Positions 1 to 7,095 of a DNA stretch of 11,636 nt are shown here, piece after piece. A model generated the notes under the pieces. That model ran no database searches and was not told the DNA's origin. It saw nothing but the letters and a program-made list of their open reading frames with translations. The stretch lies in contig JBPCKT010000058.1 in NCBI GenBank assembly GCA_051004015.1, positions 1 through 11,636 on the forward strand. Direction: 5' to 3'. How positions within the stretch are numbered: the stretch's first letter is position 1; every line of letters starts with the position of its first letter. This DNA comes from SXOA01 sp051004015. GTDB taxonomy: Bacteria; Planctomycetota; Planctomycetia; Pirellulales; Pirellulaceae. The position numbers were made by a program, and so were the translations under genes.

Positions 1-38
1 TAGAAATGTCCCCTCTGGCGACGGATAGAAATGTCCCC
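1..38 (+). repeat. Left-end paired transposase-site-like repeats
   Basis: Two identical copies of tagaaatgtcccc lie at 1-13 and 26-38, spaced 25 bp start to start. They are inverted relative to the copies at the right end of the element. Paired repeats at both ends suggest binding sites for the transposase. This is read from the sequence only. Confidence 0.75.
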
Positions 39-54
39 ATGCTGCCCTTCCAAA

Positions 55-59
55 GGAGG
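55..59 (+). promoter_or_regulatory. Shine-Dalgarno site for the transposase
   Basis: A strong ggagg within aaaggaggg lies 7 nt before the ATG at 67. It decides the start in favour of 67 over the in-frame ATG at 31, which falls inside the IS end repeat. Confidence 0.75.
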
Positions 60-66
60 GCTGGAC

Positions 67-1455
67 ATGGAGACGTTGGCGATGAGCAAGCGAGAGCGTC
101 GGCGGCTGGAGGTTTGGAGCCAGGTGAAGTCTGGGAAGCTGAGTTTAGTGAGTGCGGGAGAGCTGTTGGGGGTGAGTTATTGTCAGGTGAAGCGCCTGTG
201 GTCGCGGTATCAGTCGGTGGGTGATGCCGGTCTGGTGCATGGTTTGCGGGGTCGGAAGTCGAACCGGCAGGGGGATGCGAAGCTGCGGAAGAAGGTGTTG
301 GCGCGGTATGTGAAGGAATACCGGGACTATGGCCCGACGCTGGCGGCGGAGAGCCTGGGGGAGGAGGGATTGCAGGTTCCTGTGCAGACGCTGCGTCGGT
401 GGCTGTTGGCGGAGGGGCTGTGGACACGCCAGCGACAGGTGAAGGTGCATCGTCGTCGGCGGGAGCGGAAGGAGCACTTGGGGGAGCTGATGCAGATGGA
501 TGGTTCGCATCACGACTGGTTCGAGGGCCGGCGTGAGAAGGCGGTTCTGATGGTGATGATCGACGACGCGACCGGGCGGGTTTACGCGCGGTTCTTCGAG
601 GAAGAGACGCAGGCGGCGGCCTTCGAGATGCTGCAGCGATATGCCACGCGACAGGGTTTGCCGGGCGCGCTCTATGTGGACCGGGCGGGGATTTATCGCA
701 GTGACCGCGAACCGACGTCTGAGGAGATTTTGGCGGGAAAAGAGCCGTTGACGCAGTTTGGTCGTGCCATGGAGACGCTGAACGTGGAGCTGATCTTGGC
801 GCGGAGTCCGCAAGCGAAGGGGCGTGTGGAGCGGATGAACCGGACGTTGCAAGACCGTTTGGTGAAGGCTCTGCGTCGCGGCAAGATCAGCGACCTGGCG
901 TCCGCCAATCGGTACTTGGAGGAGGAGTATCTGGCCTCGCTCAACGCGAAGTTCGAGAAGTCTCCGGCCCAGGCCGCGGACCTGCATCGCATGGTGACGG
1001 CGGATCAGGACTTGCCACGCATCCTGGCGGTGCATGAGGAGCGGGTGGTGCAAAACGATTGGACGGTGCGTTGGCAGAATGGATTTCTCCAGTTGCCACG
1101 TGCGAGCCAGATGCAGCCCCGTCAACGCGTGACGGTGTGCGAACAACTCGATGGCCAGTTGCGTCTCTTCGACGGAGACCGTGAGTTGACCTACGGGACG
1201 ACACGGACCCAGCCGCGCTGCCCGCGTAAGCGTCCAGCCCGCACCGGCCCCACGAAGTCGAGCCAAGGGCTGAAGCCTGCCAAGACTCATCCGTGGCGTG
1301 GCCGAGGTGACCATCCCCCTCCCGCCGCCGCGTCCGGGGTGGGGGTGGGTTGCTCCGCTTCGGTCGCTACGCTCCCTGCGCTGCGCAACCCACCCCCACC
1401 CCGTTATGTTAGAAGTGAACACAGAACCCTAGGGGACACTTCTAATGGTCTCTAA
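67..1455 (+). CDS. ISNCY-family (IS1202-like) DDE transposase
   Basis: This is the transposase that moves the surrounding IS. The ATG at 67 is chosen because of the strong ribosome site at 55-59, giving 462 residues. An N-terminal helix-turn-helix region spans about residues 8-60 (SAGELLGVSYCQVKRLWSRY, then HGLRGRKSNR). An rve-type catalytic core follows: D145 in QMDGSHHDWFEG, D205 in YVDRAGIYRS and E255 in KGRVERMNRTLQDRL. The GSHHDWFE and GRVERMNRTLQDRL blocks are typical of ISNCY/IS1202-group enzymes. The usual C-terminal HPWR motif is at about residues 408-411. After it the ORF runs another 51 residues of low-complexity sequence through a large stem-loop (1336-1402) into the right-end repeats, so the native stop may have been lost by a small frameshift. 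The catalytic triad is intact, so the enzyme could be active. Confidence 0.88.
   Translation: METLAMSKRERRRLEVWSQVKSGKLSLVSAGELLGVSYCQVKRLWSRYQSVGDAGLVHGLRGRKSNRQGDAKLRKKVLARYVKEYRDYGPTLAAESLGEEGLQVPVQTLRRWLLAEGLWTRQRQVKVHRRRRERKEHLGELMQMDGSHHDWFEGRREKAVLMVMIDDATGRVYARFFEEETQAAAFEMLQRYATRQGLPGALYVDRAGIYRSDREPTSEEILAGKEPLTQFGRAMETLNVELILARSPQAKGRVERMNRTLQDRLVKALRRGKISDLASANRYLEEEYLASLNAKFEKSPAQAADLHRMVTADQDLPRILAVHEERVVQNDWTVRWQNGFLQLPRASQMQPRQRVTVCEQLDGQLRLFDGDRELTYGTTRTQPRCPRKRPARTGPTKSSQGLKPAKTHPWRGRGDHPPPAAASGVGVGCSASVATLPALRNPPPPRYVRSEHRTLGDTSNGL
1336..1402. repeat. Long perfect stem-loop inside the IS 3' region
   Basis: ggggtgggggtgggttgc at 1336-1353 is exactly complementary in reverse to 1385-1402, giving an 18-bp stem around a 31-nt loop rich in cgctccg-like words. 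It overlaps the tail of the transposase ORF. It could be a terminator-like barrier, part of the IS, or a separate palindromic repeat inserted in it. Confidence 0.75.
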
Positions 1456-1471
1456 CTAGGGGACATTTCTA
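1432..1471 (-). repeat. Right-end paired transposase-site-like repeats
   Basis: ggggacacttcta (1432-1444) and ggggacatttcta (1459-1471) are spaced 27 bp start to start. The second is the exact reverse complement of the left-end 13-mer and the first has one change. Each copy is followed by aatggt and then ctaac, so the repeated unit is nearer 27 bp than 13. The inner copy also forms a 9-bp inverted repeat with ttagaagtg at 1409-1417. Confidence 0.75.
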
Positions 1472-1537
1472 ATGGTGGCTAACAGGGCAAAAGGTTCAGC
1501 GTCTGTGCCGTGCGTAGCTGATTGTTTATCGTAAGAC

Positions 1538-1555
1538 GGACGGTTTGCTCCGTCC
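1538..1555. repeat. Short palindrome upstream of mgsA
   Basis: ggacgg (1538-1543) pairs with ccgtcc (1550-1555) around the loop tttgct. It lies between the IS right end and the mgsA start. It resembles a short dispersed palindromic repeat, but that cannot be tested within this window. The rest of 1483-1584 shows no clear promoter. Confidence 0.5.
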
Positions 1556-1584
1556 TAACTTCAAACAAACTCCGGCAGACCCCC

Positions 1585-1992
1585 ATGATTGCCCTCATCG
1601 CCCACGATCAAAAGAAACAGGCCATCCTGGAATTTGTGCGGCGGAACCTGCCGTTGTTCCAGCGGTATCCGCTGGTTGCCACCGCCAGCACGGGCAAATT
1701 GCTCAATCGCGAGTTGCCGCTTCAAGTGGAATGCGTCGCTCACGGCCCGGAAGGGGGCGACCTGATGATTGGCTCTCGCGTGGCCGAAGGAAAAGTCAGG
1801 GCCGTCATCTTCTTCCGCGATCCCCTCACCGCCCAGCCGCACGAGCCGGATGTTTCGGCGCTGATGCGAGTTTGCGATGTTCATCGGATTCCGCTCGCCA
1901 CTAATCCGGGGACCGCGGATGCGATTGTGGCGTGGCTAGACAAGAATAGTACTTATCTCGCTCCGCGAGATGACTCCTCACGCGGAGCGTGA
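1585..1992 (+). CDS. mgsA: Methylglyoxal synthase
   Basis: Cytoplasmic enzyme that converts dihydroxyacetone phosphate to methylglyoxal plus phosphate, a bypass of lower glycolysis. The 135-residue product aligns by eye with E. coli MgsA at a constant offset of 12. H7/D8 (AHDQKK) match H19/D20, the phosphate-binding TASTGKLL matches TGTTGNLI, D59 (GPEGGD) matches catalytic D71, D79 (FFRDPL) matches D91, and H86 and D89 (PHEPDV) match H98 and D101. ATNPGTAD closes the core at about residues 105-112. The ATG at 1585 is preferred over upstream in-frame codons because MIALIAHD is the normal family beginning; no strong ribosome site is visible. The last 14 residues (STYLAPRDDSSRGA) are encoded almost entirely by a double hairpin, which also supplies the stop codon. 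An IS ends about 100 bp upstream. Confidence 0.93.
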   Translation: MIALIAHDQKKQAILEFVRRNLPLFQRYPLVATASTGKLLNRELPLQVECVAHGPEGGDLMIGSRVAEGKVRAVIFFRDPLTAQPHEPDVSALMRVCDVHRIPLATNPGTADAIVAWLDKNSTYLAPRDDSSRGA

Positions 1993-2000
1993 GGAGTACT
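1948..2000. repeat. Twin hairpin with complementary loops, between convergent genes
   Basis: Bounded by agtact at 1948-1953 and 1995-2000. Hairpin 1 is atctcg/cgagat (1955-1960, 1966-1971) with loop ctccg. Hairpin 2 is a 10-bp stem, actcctcacg/cgtgaggagt (1973-1982, 1988-1997), with loop cggag. The two loops are exact reverse complements, and the match extends to 8 bp (gctccgcg 1960-1967 with cgcggagc 1981-1988). It overlaps the mgsA stop and ends 4 bp from the stop of the convergent zinc-ribbon gene, so it may act as a bidirectional terminator. Confidence 0.75.
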
Positions 2001-2004
2001 TTGG

Positions 2005-2706
2005 TTACGGTCCCAAGTCGGGCTCCACTTCATTCGTCTCTTGTTGCTCCCGCCGGAGCTCGTACACCAGGATTGCGCCGGTGTAGGTCGCCAGGCCGAT
2101 GGCGGCGACGGAGATGAGGATGCCAAACAGCGCCCAGCCCCGGCGTTTGGAGTACAGTCCCCAGATGCCCATGGCGAAGCCGATGAGGGCGATGACCACG
2201 GCGGCACTGATGGCTATCCACGAGGCAATCCAGGCGATGCCGAGAGCGAAAATCCCCATGAGAATGGCGGTGATGGCCCCGGCCACGGCCAAGGGGTCAT
2301 GCACCGGCGGACCCGGGATTCGCGGTGAGATGCCCGGTGCGAGCGGATTCCGCGGAAAGGCCGCCGTCGTCACCGGCTGCATGACCGCTCCTCGGACAAA
2401 CGGCGAGCCGGTGCGGACGCGATTGCCGATGGGACCTTGAGAAGAGGCGTTCGCAGGGGTGGGCACGCCGCTGGAGTGGGAAGCGTGCGAAGTTGCCGCG
2501 GCGGATTCTTGACCTGGAGCCGTGGCGGTCACCGGCCCGCCGGCGAACTCCGCCATCACGACGTCGCTGGGAAGCTCGATGGGTGCATAGCGAACCGGCG
2601 GCAGCCCCCCCGTCTCCGCCTGGGCGGTGAACTGCTGACCGCACTTCCAGCAGCGATTGACCGGACCGAGCAGCTCTTCACCGCATTTGGAACAACGAAC
2701 CGCCAT
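2005..2706 (-). CDS. Zinc-ribbon membrane protein of unknown function
   Basis: A 233-residue protein with an N-terminal zinc ribbon (C5, C8, C19 and C22 in CSKCG and CWKCG). A Pro/Ala/Thr-rich linker spans about residues 35-135. About three hydrophobic segments follow (residues 140-225): around AGAITAILMGIFALGIAW, then AISAAVVIALIGFAMGIWG, then ALFGILISVAAIGLATYTG. The tail is short and charged. The ATG at 2706 is chosen because GGAGAGG on the minus strand lies 8 nt upstream; a TTG at 2727 would place that site inside the gene. It converges on mgsA with a 12-bp gap and diverges from the cytochrome gene. Cytoplasmic zinc ribbons tethered to a small membrane domain are common in planctomycetes, but no specific role can be assigned. 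Confidence 0.75.
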   Translation of the reverse strand: MAVRCSKCGEELLGPVNRCWKCGQQFTAQAETGGLPPVRYAPIELPSDVVMAEFAGGPVTATAPGQESAAATSHASHSSGVPTPANASSQGPIGNRVRTGSPFVRGAVMQPVTTAAFPRNPLAPGISPRIPGPPVHDPLAVAGAITAILMGIFALGIAWIASWIAISAAVVIALIGFAMGIWGLYSKRRGWALFGILISVAAIGLATYTGAILVYELRREQQETNEVEPDLGP

Positions 2707-2714
2707 AAGACCTG

Positions 2715-2721
2715 CCTCTCC
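2715..2721 (-). promoter_or_regulatory. Shine-Dalgarno site for the zinc-ribbon gene
   Basis: Read on the minus strand this is GGAGAGG, 8 nt before the ATG at 2706. It supports that start over the TTG at 2727. Confidence 0.5.
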
Positions 2722-2743
2722 CGCCAATTGTCAACTTTTTCCG

Positions 2744-2761
2744 CAGCAATTAGGATTGCTG
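2744..2761. promoter_or_regulatory. Dyad in the divergent intergenic region
   Basis: cagcaat (2744-2750) and attgctg (2755-2761) form a perfect 7-bp dyad around tagg, in the 120-bp gap between the divergent zinc-ribbon and cytochrome genes. Its place between two divergent starts would suit an operator, but no regulator can be named. Confidence 0.3.
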
Positions 2762-2826
2762 GAGCCCAACTTCCTATTCTCGTCTTTCCTTTTCGCCGCG
2801 CCTGCCCCTTGGCGGCAAAATCTCCC

Positions 2827-4437
2827 ATGAATTGGTTTCGCTCGTTCGTGATTTTCCTTGGCCTGTCGCTCGTAGGCGTCAAGGCCCGTGGTGAAGAGCC
2901 ACTGCCGCCGCATGAGCCGCAAATAGCGGTTGCTTCCAAGGAAGCGGAGCAGGCTATCAGCGGCTTCAAGGTTCCCGCAGGTCTGAAGGTGGAGGTCGTC
3001 GCGGCCGAGCCACTGCTGGCCAATCCCGTAGCGTTCTTCATCGATAACCGCGGTAGGTTCTTCGTCTGTGAAACATTTCGTCAGACGACGGCAATCGCGG
3101 ACAACCGTAATCACGCCGAATGGCTCGGTGATGACCTGGCTGCCCAGACCGTCGCCGACCGGCTGAAGTACATTCACAAGCATCTCAAGGAAAAAGCCGT
3201 CGAATACACGCAGCAGGACGACCGCATCCGCCTTGTCGAAGACACCAACGGGGACGGCAAAGCGGACAAGGCTACTGTCTTCGCGGCCGGCTTCAACAGA
3301 ATCGAGGAAGGGACCGGAGCGGGTGTGCTCGTTTGCGGCGACGACGTTTACTACACCAACATTCCGAATCTCTGGCGGCTGCGTGACAAGGACAAGGACG
3401 GCAAAGCGGAGGAGCGGACGGCGCTGCACACCGGCTACGGCGTGCGGTTCGCCTTTCGCGGGCATGATATGCACGGGCTGATTCTCGGCCCCGATGGCCG
3501 GCTGTACTTCAGCATCGGGGATCGGGGCTTCAACGTGAAAACGCAGGAAGGGAAGCAAATCGTCCACCCGCAGTGCGGGGCGGTACTTCGCTGCGAACTC
3601 GACGGGAGTAACTTGGAAGTCTTTGCCACCGGCCTGCGGAATCCCCAAGAGCTGGCGTTTGACGACTATGGCAACCTCTTCACGGGCGACAACAACTCGG
3701 ACAGCGGCGACCAGGCCCGCTGGGTCTATGTCGTGGAGGGGGGCGACAGCGGCTGGCGGATGGAGTACCAGTACCTCCCCGATCGCGGCCCATTCAACCG
3801 CGAGAAAATCTGGCACCCGTTTCACGAAGGTCAACCGGCCTACATCGTGCCGCCCGTCGCCAACCTCGCCAGCGGTCCCTCGGGGCTGGCATTCTATCCT
3901 GGGACCGGTCTGCCCGAGCACTTCAAGCAGCGGTTCTTCCTGGTCGATTTCCGCGGCACGCCCGCCAACAGCGGCGTGCGGACCTTCCGCGTCAAACCTA
4001 AAGGAGCCGGCTTTGAAGTGGCGGATGCCGAGGAGACGCTGTGGAGCGTGCTGGCTACCGATGTTGATTTTGGCCCCGACGGCGCGGTTTATCTCACCGA
4101 CTGGGTCAACGGCTGGAACGGCGAAGGAAAGGGGCGTATCTACCGCTACTCTTCGCCTGAAGTCTCCGCGTCAGCCGAGGTGCAGGACGTGAAGAAGCTG
4201 CTGAACGAAGGCTTTGCCCAACGGCCGACCGACGAGCTTGTCAAATTGCTGGCCCATGCGGACCGGCGGGTGCGGCAGGAAGCACAATTTGCGCTCGCGG
4301 AGAAAAACGAGACGGCTGCGCTGACCAAGACAGCACTCAATGTGCCGAATCTCCTGTCGCGGCTGCATGGCATTTGGGGCTTGTCTCAGATCGCGCGGCG
4401 CGAAACGGATGGGATCGGCGCGAAACGGATGGGATAA
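2827..4437 (+). pseudogene. PVC-type membrane-bound dehydrogenase/cytochrome, 5' part (frameshifted)
   Basis: N-terminal 536 residues of a large secreted protein. The ATG at 2827 begins a Sec-type signal (MNWFRSFVIFLGLSLVGVKA, then RGEEPLP), which supports this start over the longer upstream ORF. A PVC-type dehydrogenase beta-propeller domain follows (about residues 45-440). It carries GFKVPAGLKVEVVAAEPLL and FFVCETFRQ, two Asp-rich loops that may bind metal (DTNGDGKADK from residue 139, DKDKDGKAEE from residue 187), RNPQELAFDDYGNLFTGDNN and FGPDGAVYLTDWVNGWNG. HEAT-like helices begin near residue 455. The frame is intact up to an exact 20-bp tandem duplication at 4396-4435, then ends after GAKRMG at a TAA. 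Removing one copy joins it in frame to the 3' part. Such proteins act outside the cytoplasm as putative sugar dehydrogenases that pass electrons to their own haem domain. The reaction is not proven. Confidence 0.88.
4396..4435 (+). repeat. Perfect 20-bp tandem duplication that breaks the reading frame
   Basis: cggcgcgaaacggatgggat occurs twice with no gap, at 4396-4415 and 4416-4435. Because 20 is not a multiple of three, the second copy shifts the frame and creates the TAA at 4435. With one copy deleted the gene reads SQIARRETDGIKILDALLPL through the junction, joining the HEAT region without loss. Confidence 0.95.
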
Positions 4438-4521
4438 AGATACTCGACGCTCTGCTACCGCTGCTGGGAGACAAAGAAGCCGAAGTCCGTGCTCAGGCGG
4501 CCAAAGCGATTGGCGAAGGCA

Positions 4522-4539
4522 AACCCGCTGAAGCGGGTT
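4522..4539. repeat. Short palindrome within the HEAT-repeat coding region
   Basis: aacccgc (4522-4528) and gcgggtt (4533-4539) pair around tgaa. The 7-bp stem is read in frame as KPAEAGY between two HEAT helices. Confidence 0.45.
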
Positions 4540-6219
4540 ACTACGAACGGCTTGTTCCTCTGCTCAAAGACGACAGCCCGCGAGTTCGTTATTTCGCGGC
4601 CATTTCTATGGGCAAGCTCGGCCGCAAAGAAGCGATTGTACCCCTCTCAGAGATGCTCGAGGAGAACAACAACCAGGATCCAATATTGCGTCATGCCGGC
4701 ATCATGGGACTGGTCGGTACTGGTGGCAGCGGCGAGGCGCTTGTCGACGCTGGCAGAAATTCTTCCCCTGCCGTGCGGCTGGCGGTTGCCGTGGCGATGC
4801 GAAAACTTGGCAGCGAGCAAGTGGCGATGTTTCTGAATGATACTGACCCGCTGGTCGTAGTCGAAGCCGCGCGGGCCATTCATGATTTGCCCATCGAAAA
4901 TGCGCTGCCGAATCTGGCGGCGCTCATCACGCGCAGCTGTACCGACGACGCGTTGCTCCGCCGCGTCCTCAACGCCAACTACCGGCTGGGAGGCGAGGAG
5001 AATGCGAATGCCATCGCAGCGTTTGCCGCTCGGAAGGAAGCGCCGGACAATCTTCGGCTGGAGGCGCTCGCCATGTTGCGATCCTGGGACAAGCCGTCGC
5101 CGAAAGACCGAGTCCTCAACTTCTGGCGGCCCCTGCCGGCGCGGCAGCGTGAGCCGGCGGCGGCCGCGCTTCGCAACAACCTGCCCGGCATTTTCAGCGG
5201 CGCGCCTAGGGTTCAGGCGGAAGGGGCCAAAGTGGCCGCGGAGCTCGGCATCAAGGAAGTCGGCCCGGCACTCTTTGCGCTTCTGGCTGACAAAGCCCAG
5301 CCGTCGCAAGTGCGGGCAGATTCGCTGACGGCGCTGGCAACGCTTAAGGATTCTGGCCTGGAAAGAGCGGTCGAAACTTCCCTCAAGGACGACGCGCCGC
5401 TCGTGCGGGCCGCTGCCCGCAATGTGCTGCTCCAACTCAAGCCCACCGATTCGCTTCCAGTGATGGAAGAAGCCGTGCTAAAGGGAGAAATCGTCGAACG
5501 GCAAGCAGCGCTCCATTCACTGGCCGATTTTAGGCAGCCGGGGACAAACGCCATTTTCTTGAAAGCCCTGGATGAGCTCGTCGCCGGGTCCTTCCCGGCA
5601 GCGGCTCGGCTGGACCTGGTAGAAGCGGCGCGGCGGCGAGCTTCCGGCGACATCAAATCGAAACTGGCCAGGTACGAAAGCGAATTGCTACCGGAGGATG
5701 CCGCTGTCTCGCCCTATCTCGACTGCCTGGAGGGGGGCGATGCGGAGCGGGGGCGCACCATTTTCCGCGAGCGAACCCAGGTCTCCTGCGTCCGTTGCCA
5801 CCGCGTCGCCGGAAGTGGCGGAGACGTCGGGCCCGACCTGACCAAGCTTGCATCCGATCCGGCCAAGACGCGGAAATATCTGCTCGAATCGCTGGTGGCG
5901 CCGAACAAAGCCATCGCCAAGGGTTTCGAGTCGATCCTCATTCTGGATTCCAGCGGCAACTCCTTCACCGGCATCATCAAGAAGGAATCGGACGAGAAAG
6001 TCGATCTTATGACCGCGGAAGGGAAGCTGATTTCCCTGGCCAAGGAAGACATCGAGCAGCGCCGCCCCGCCAAGTCCGCCATGCCCGATGACTTGACGAA
6101 GCATCTCAATAAGTTTGAGGTGCGGGACCTATTGGAGTACCTTTCCACACTCCAAGCAGATCCTGCCGCCGCGAGACACGAATAGCTTGATAAGCGGGGC
6201 TTCAGGCCAGTGTCGGGCG

Positions 6220-6972
6220 CTACGGCTTCTTCCCCACCAGCGGCTCGATGTTCTCGCGCAGCCAGATGTTGCGGAACTTCACCGGATTGCCGTGAAACTG
6301 GATGTGCAGCGGCTCTTTGTCGGCGTGCTTGTGGTACTTGGGGGCTTCGGTGTACGAAGTAGTCCCCTGTAACTGAAAATGGTTGTGGATGAGCACGCCG
6401 TTATGGAGGGCCGTAATGTATCCCGGCGTCTTCACGCTACCGTCTTCATTGAACCCTGGCGCGGTGAAGGCGATGTCATAGGACTGCCACTCACCTGGCT
6501 TCTTGCAGACGTTCACCATCGGGGGCTGCTGCTTGTAGATGCTGCCGCATTGGCCGTCGAAGTAGGTCTGGTTGCCGTTGGAGTCGAGAATCTGAATCTC
6601 ATACTGCCCCATCAAGTAGACGCCGCTGTTGCCGCGTCCCTGCCCTTCGCCCTCGACCTTCTCCGGCGTGGCGAACTCCACGTGCAACTGGCAGTCCCCA
6701 AATTTCTGCTTGGACGTGATGCTGCCGCCGGCCGCGGTCGCCACGCCCCCTTCCACTTTCCACCTGTCTCCCCCCTCCCAGCCGTCCAGTGTTTTGCCAT
6801 CGAAGAGCACGACGGCATCGGCCGGGGGACCACCCGGCGGCCCGGAATCCATCACCTTCGGCTCCGGCCAGATGATGCCGCTCTTGTATTCGTCCACCCA
6901 CCACGCGGCAGCGAAGGAAGAAAAAAGGGTAACGGTCAATAGAGCGACGAGAACGCCGGCTAATCTGCGCAT
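6220..6972 (-). CDS. DUF1080 secreted protein (3-keto-disaccharide hydrolase-like)
   Basis: A 250-residue exported protein with a Sec signal (MRRLAGVLVALLTVTLFSSF, then AAA) and one DUF1080 domain, a concanavalin/LamG-like beta-sandwich. Family marks are VVLFDGKTLDGWEGG (about residues 54-68), FGDCQLHVEFATP, GNSGVYLMGQYEIQILDS, CGSIYKQQPP, KPGEWQSYDIAF and the final PVKFRNIWLRENIEPL. Some family members hydrolyse 3-keto-disaccharides; others have no known activity, so the substrate is inferred only at family level. The ATG at 6972 has AGGAGAG 5 nt upstream, which rules out the TTG at 7002. It lies 123 bp downstream of, and in the same direction as, the Tat-signal gene, so the two may form an operon. 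It converges on the cytochrome gene with a 34-bp gap. Confidence 0.9.
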   Translation of the reverse strand: MRRLAGVLVALLTVTLFSSFAAAWWVDEYKSGIIWPEPKVMDSGPPGGPPADAVVLFDGKTLDGWEGGDRWKVEGGVATAAGGSITSKQKFGDCQLHVEFATPEKVEGEGQGRGNSGVYLMGQYEIQILDSNGNQTYFDGQCGSIYKQQPPMVNVCKKPGEWQSYDIAFTAPGFNEDGSVKTPGYITALHNGVLIHNHFQLQGTTSYTEAPKYHKHADKEPLHIQFHGNPVKFRNIWLRENIEPLVGKKP

Positions 6973-6977
6973 ACGAG

Positions 6978-6984
6978 CTCTCCT
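6978..6984 (-). promoter_or_regulatory. Shine-Dalgarno site for the DUF1080 gene
   Basis: Read on the minus strand this is AGGAGAG, 5 nt before the ATG at 6972. It decides the start against the TTG at 7002. Confidence 0.55.
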
Positions 6985-7095
6985 GGAATCTGTTGGGTTC
7001 AATGCGGCGAATGAAAAGCGGCCGCGACCACAAGAGAGCTTACCTCAAAACATCGCTGCGTTTAATCCGTGTCCCAATCCTCTTCCGCCTTTCGC

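Larger units (their letters stand above)
1..1482 (+). mobile_element. ISNCY (IS1202-like) insertion sequence, left edge cut by window
   Basis: A single DDE transposase gene lies between doubled short repeats. On the left, tagaaatgtcccc occurs at 1-13 and 26-38. On the right its reverse complement occurs at 1459-1471, and with one mismatch at 1432-1444. The right-hand copies sit in a 27-bp direct repeat (about 1431-1457 and 1458-1484) that includes aatggt and ctaac outside the 13-mer. By symmetry the element probably extends to a terminal ggctaaca near 1482, so its left tip should lie about ten bases before the window. That outer limit is inferred. No target-site duplication can be tested because the left flank is absent. 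Confidence 0.8.
4374..6185 (+). pseudogene. PVC-type dehydrogenase/cytochrome, 3' part with HEAT repeats and CxxCH haem site
   Basis: The downstream part of the same gene, in the shifted frame. It overlaps the 5' part by 64 bp, and its first in-frame start codon is a TTG at 4374 with no convincing ribosome site. It holds repeated HEAT/PBS-lyase-like helices (LLPLLGDKEAEVRAQAAKAI, LVPLLKDDSPRVRYFAAISM, and others to about 5650). A C-terminal PVC haem-binding domain follows, with GRTIFRERTQVSC, then CVRCH encoded at 5787-5801 (residues 981-985 of the repaired 1112-residue protein), GPDLTKLA, SLVAPNKAIAKGFES and the final KFEVRDLLEYLSTL. Made alone, this fragment would lack a signal peptide and would not receive haem c outside the cytoplasm. 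The gene is therefore broken unless the duplication is a sequencing error or reverts. No degradation is seen elsewhere, so the event is recent or artefactual. Confidence 0.88.

Noticed and set aside
145..1422. A 425-residue open frame on the minus strand across the transposase
   Set aside because: It is an antisense shadow of a GC-rich gene: Arg/Leu/His-rich, without domains, opposite an intact DDE core.
2731..3921. A 396-residue minus-strand open frame inside the dehydrogenase gene
   Set aside because: The plus strand carries clear family motifs and a signal peptide; the antisense product has no recognisable features.
4396..4435. Programmed ribosomal frameshifting to join the two halves
   Set aside because: There is no slippery heptamer with a following structure, and the exact 20-bp duplication explains the shift fully.
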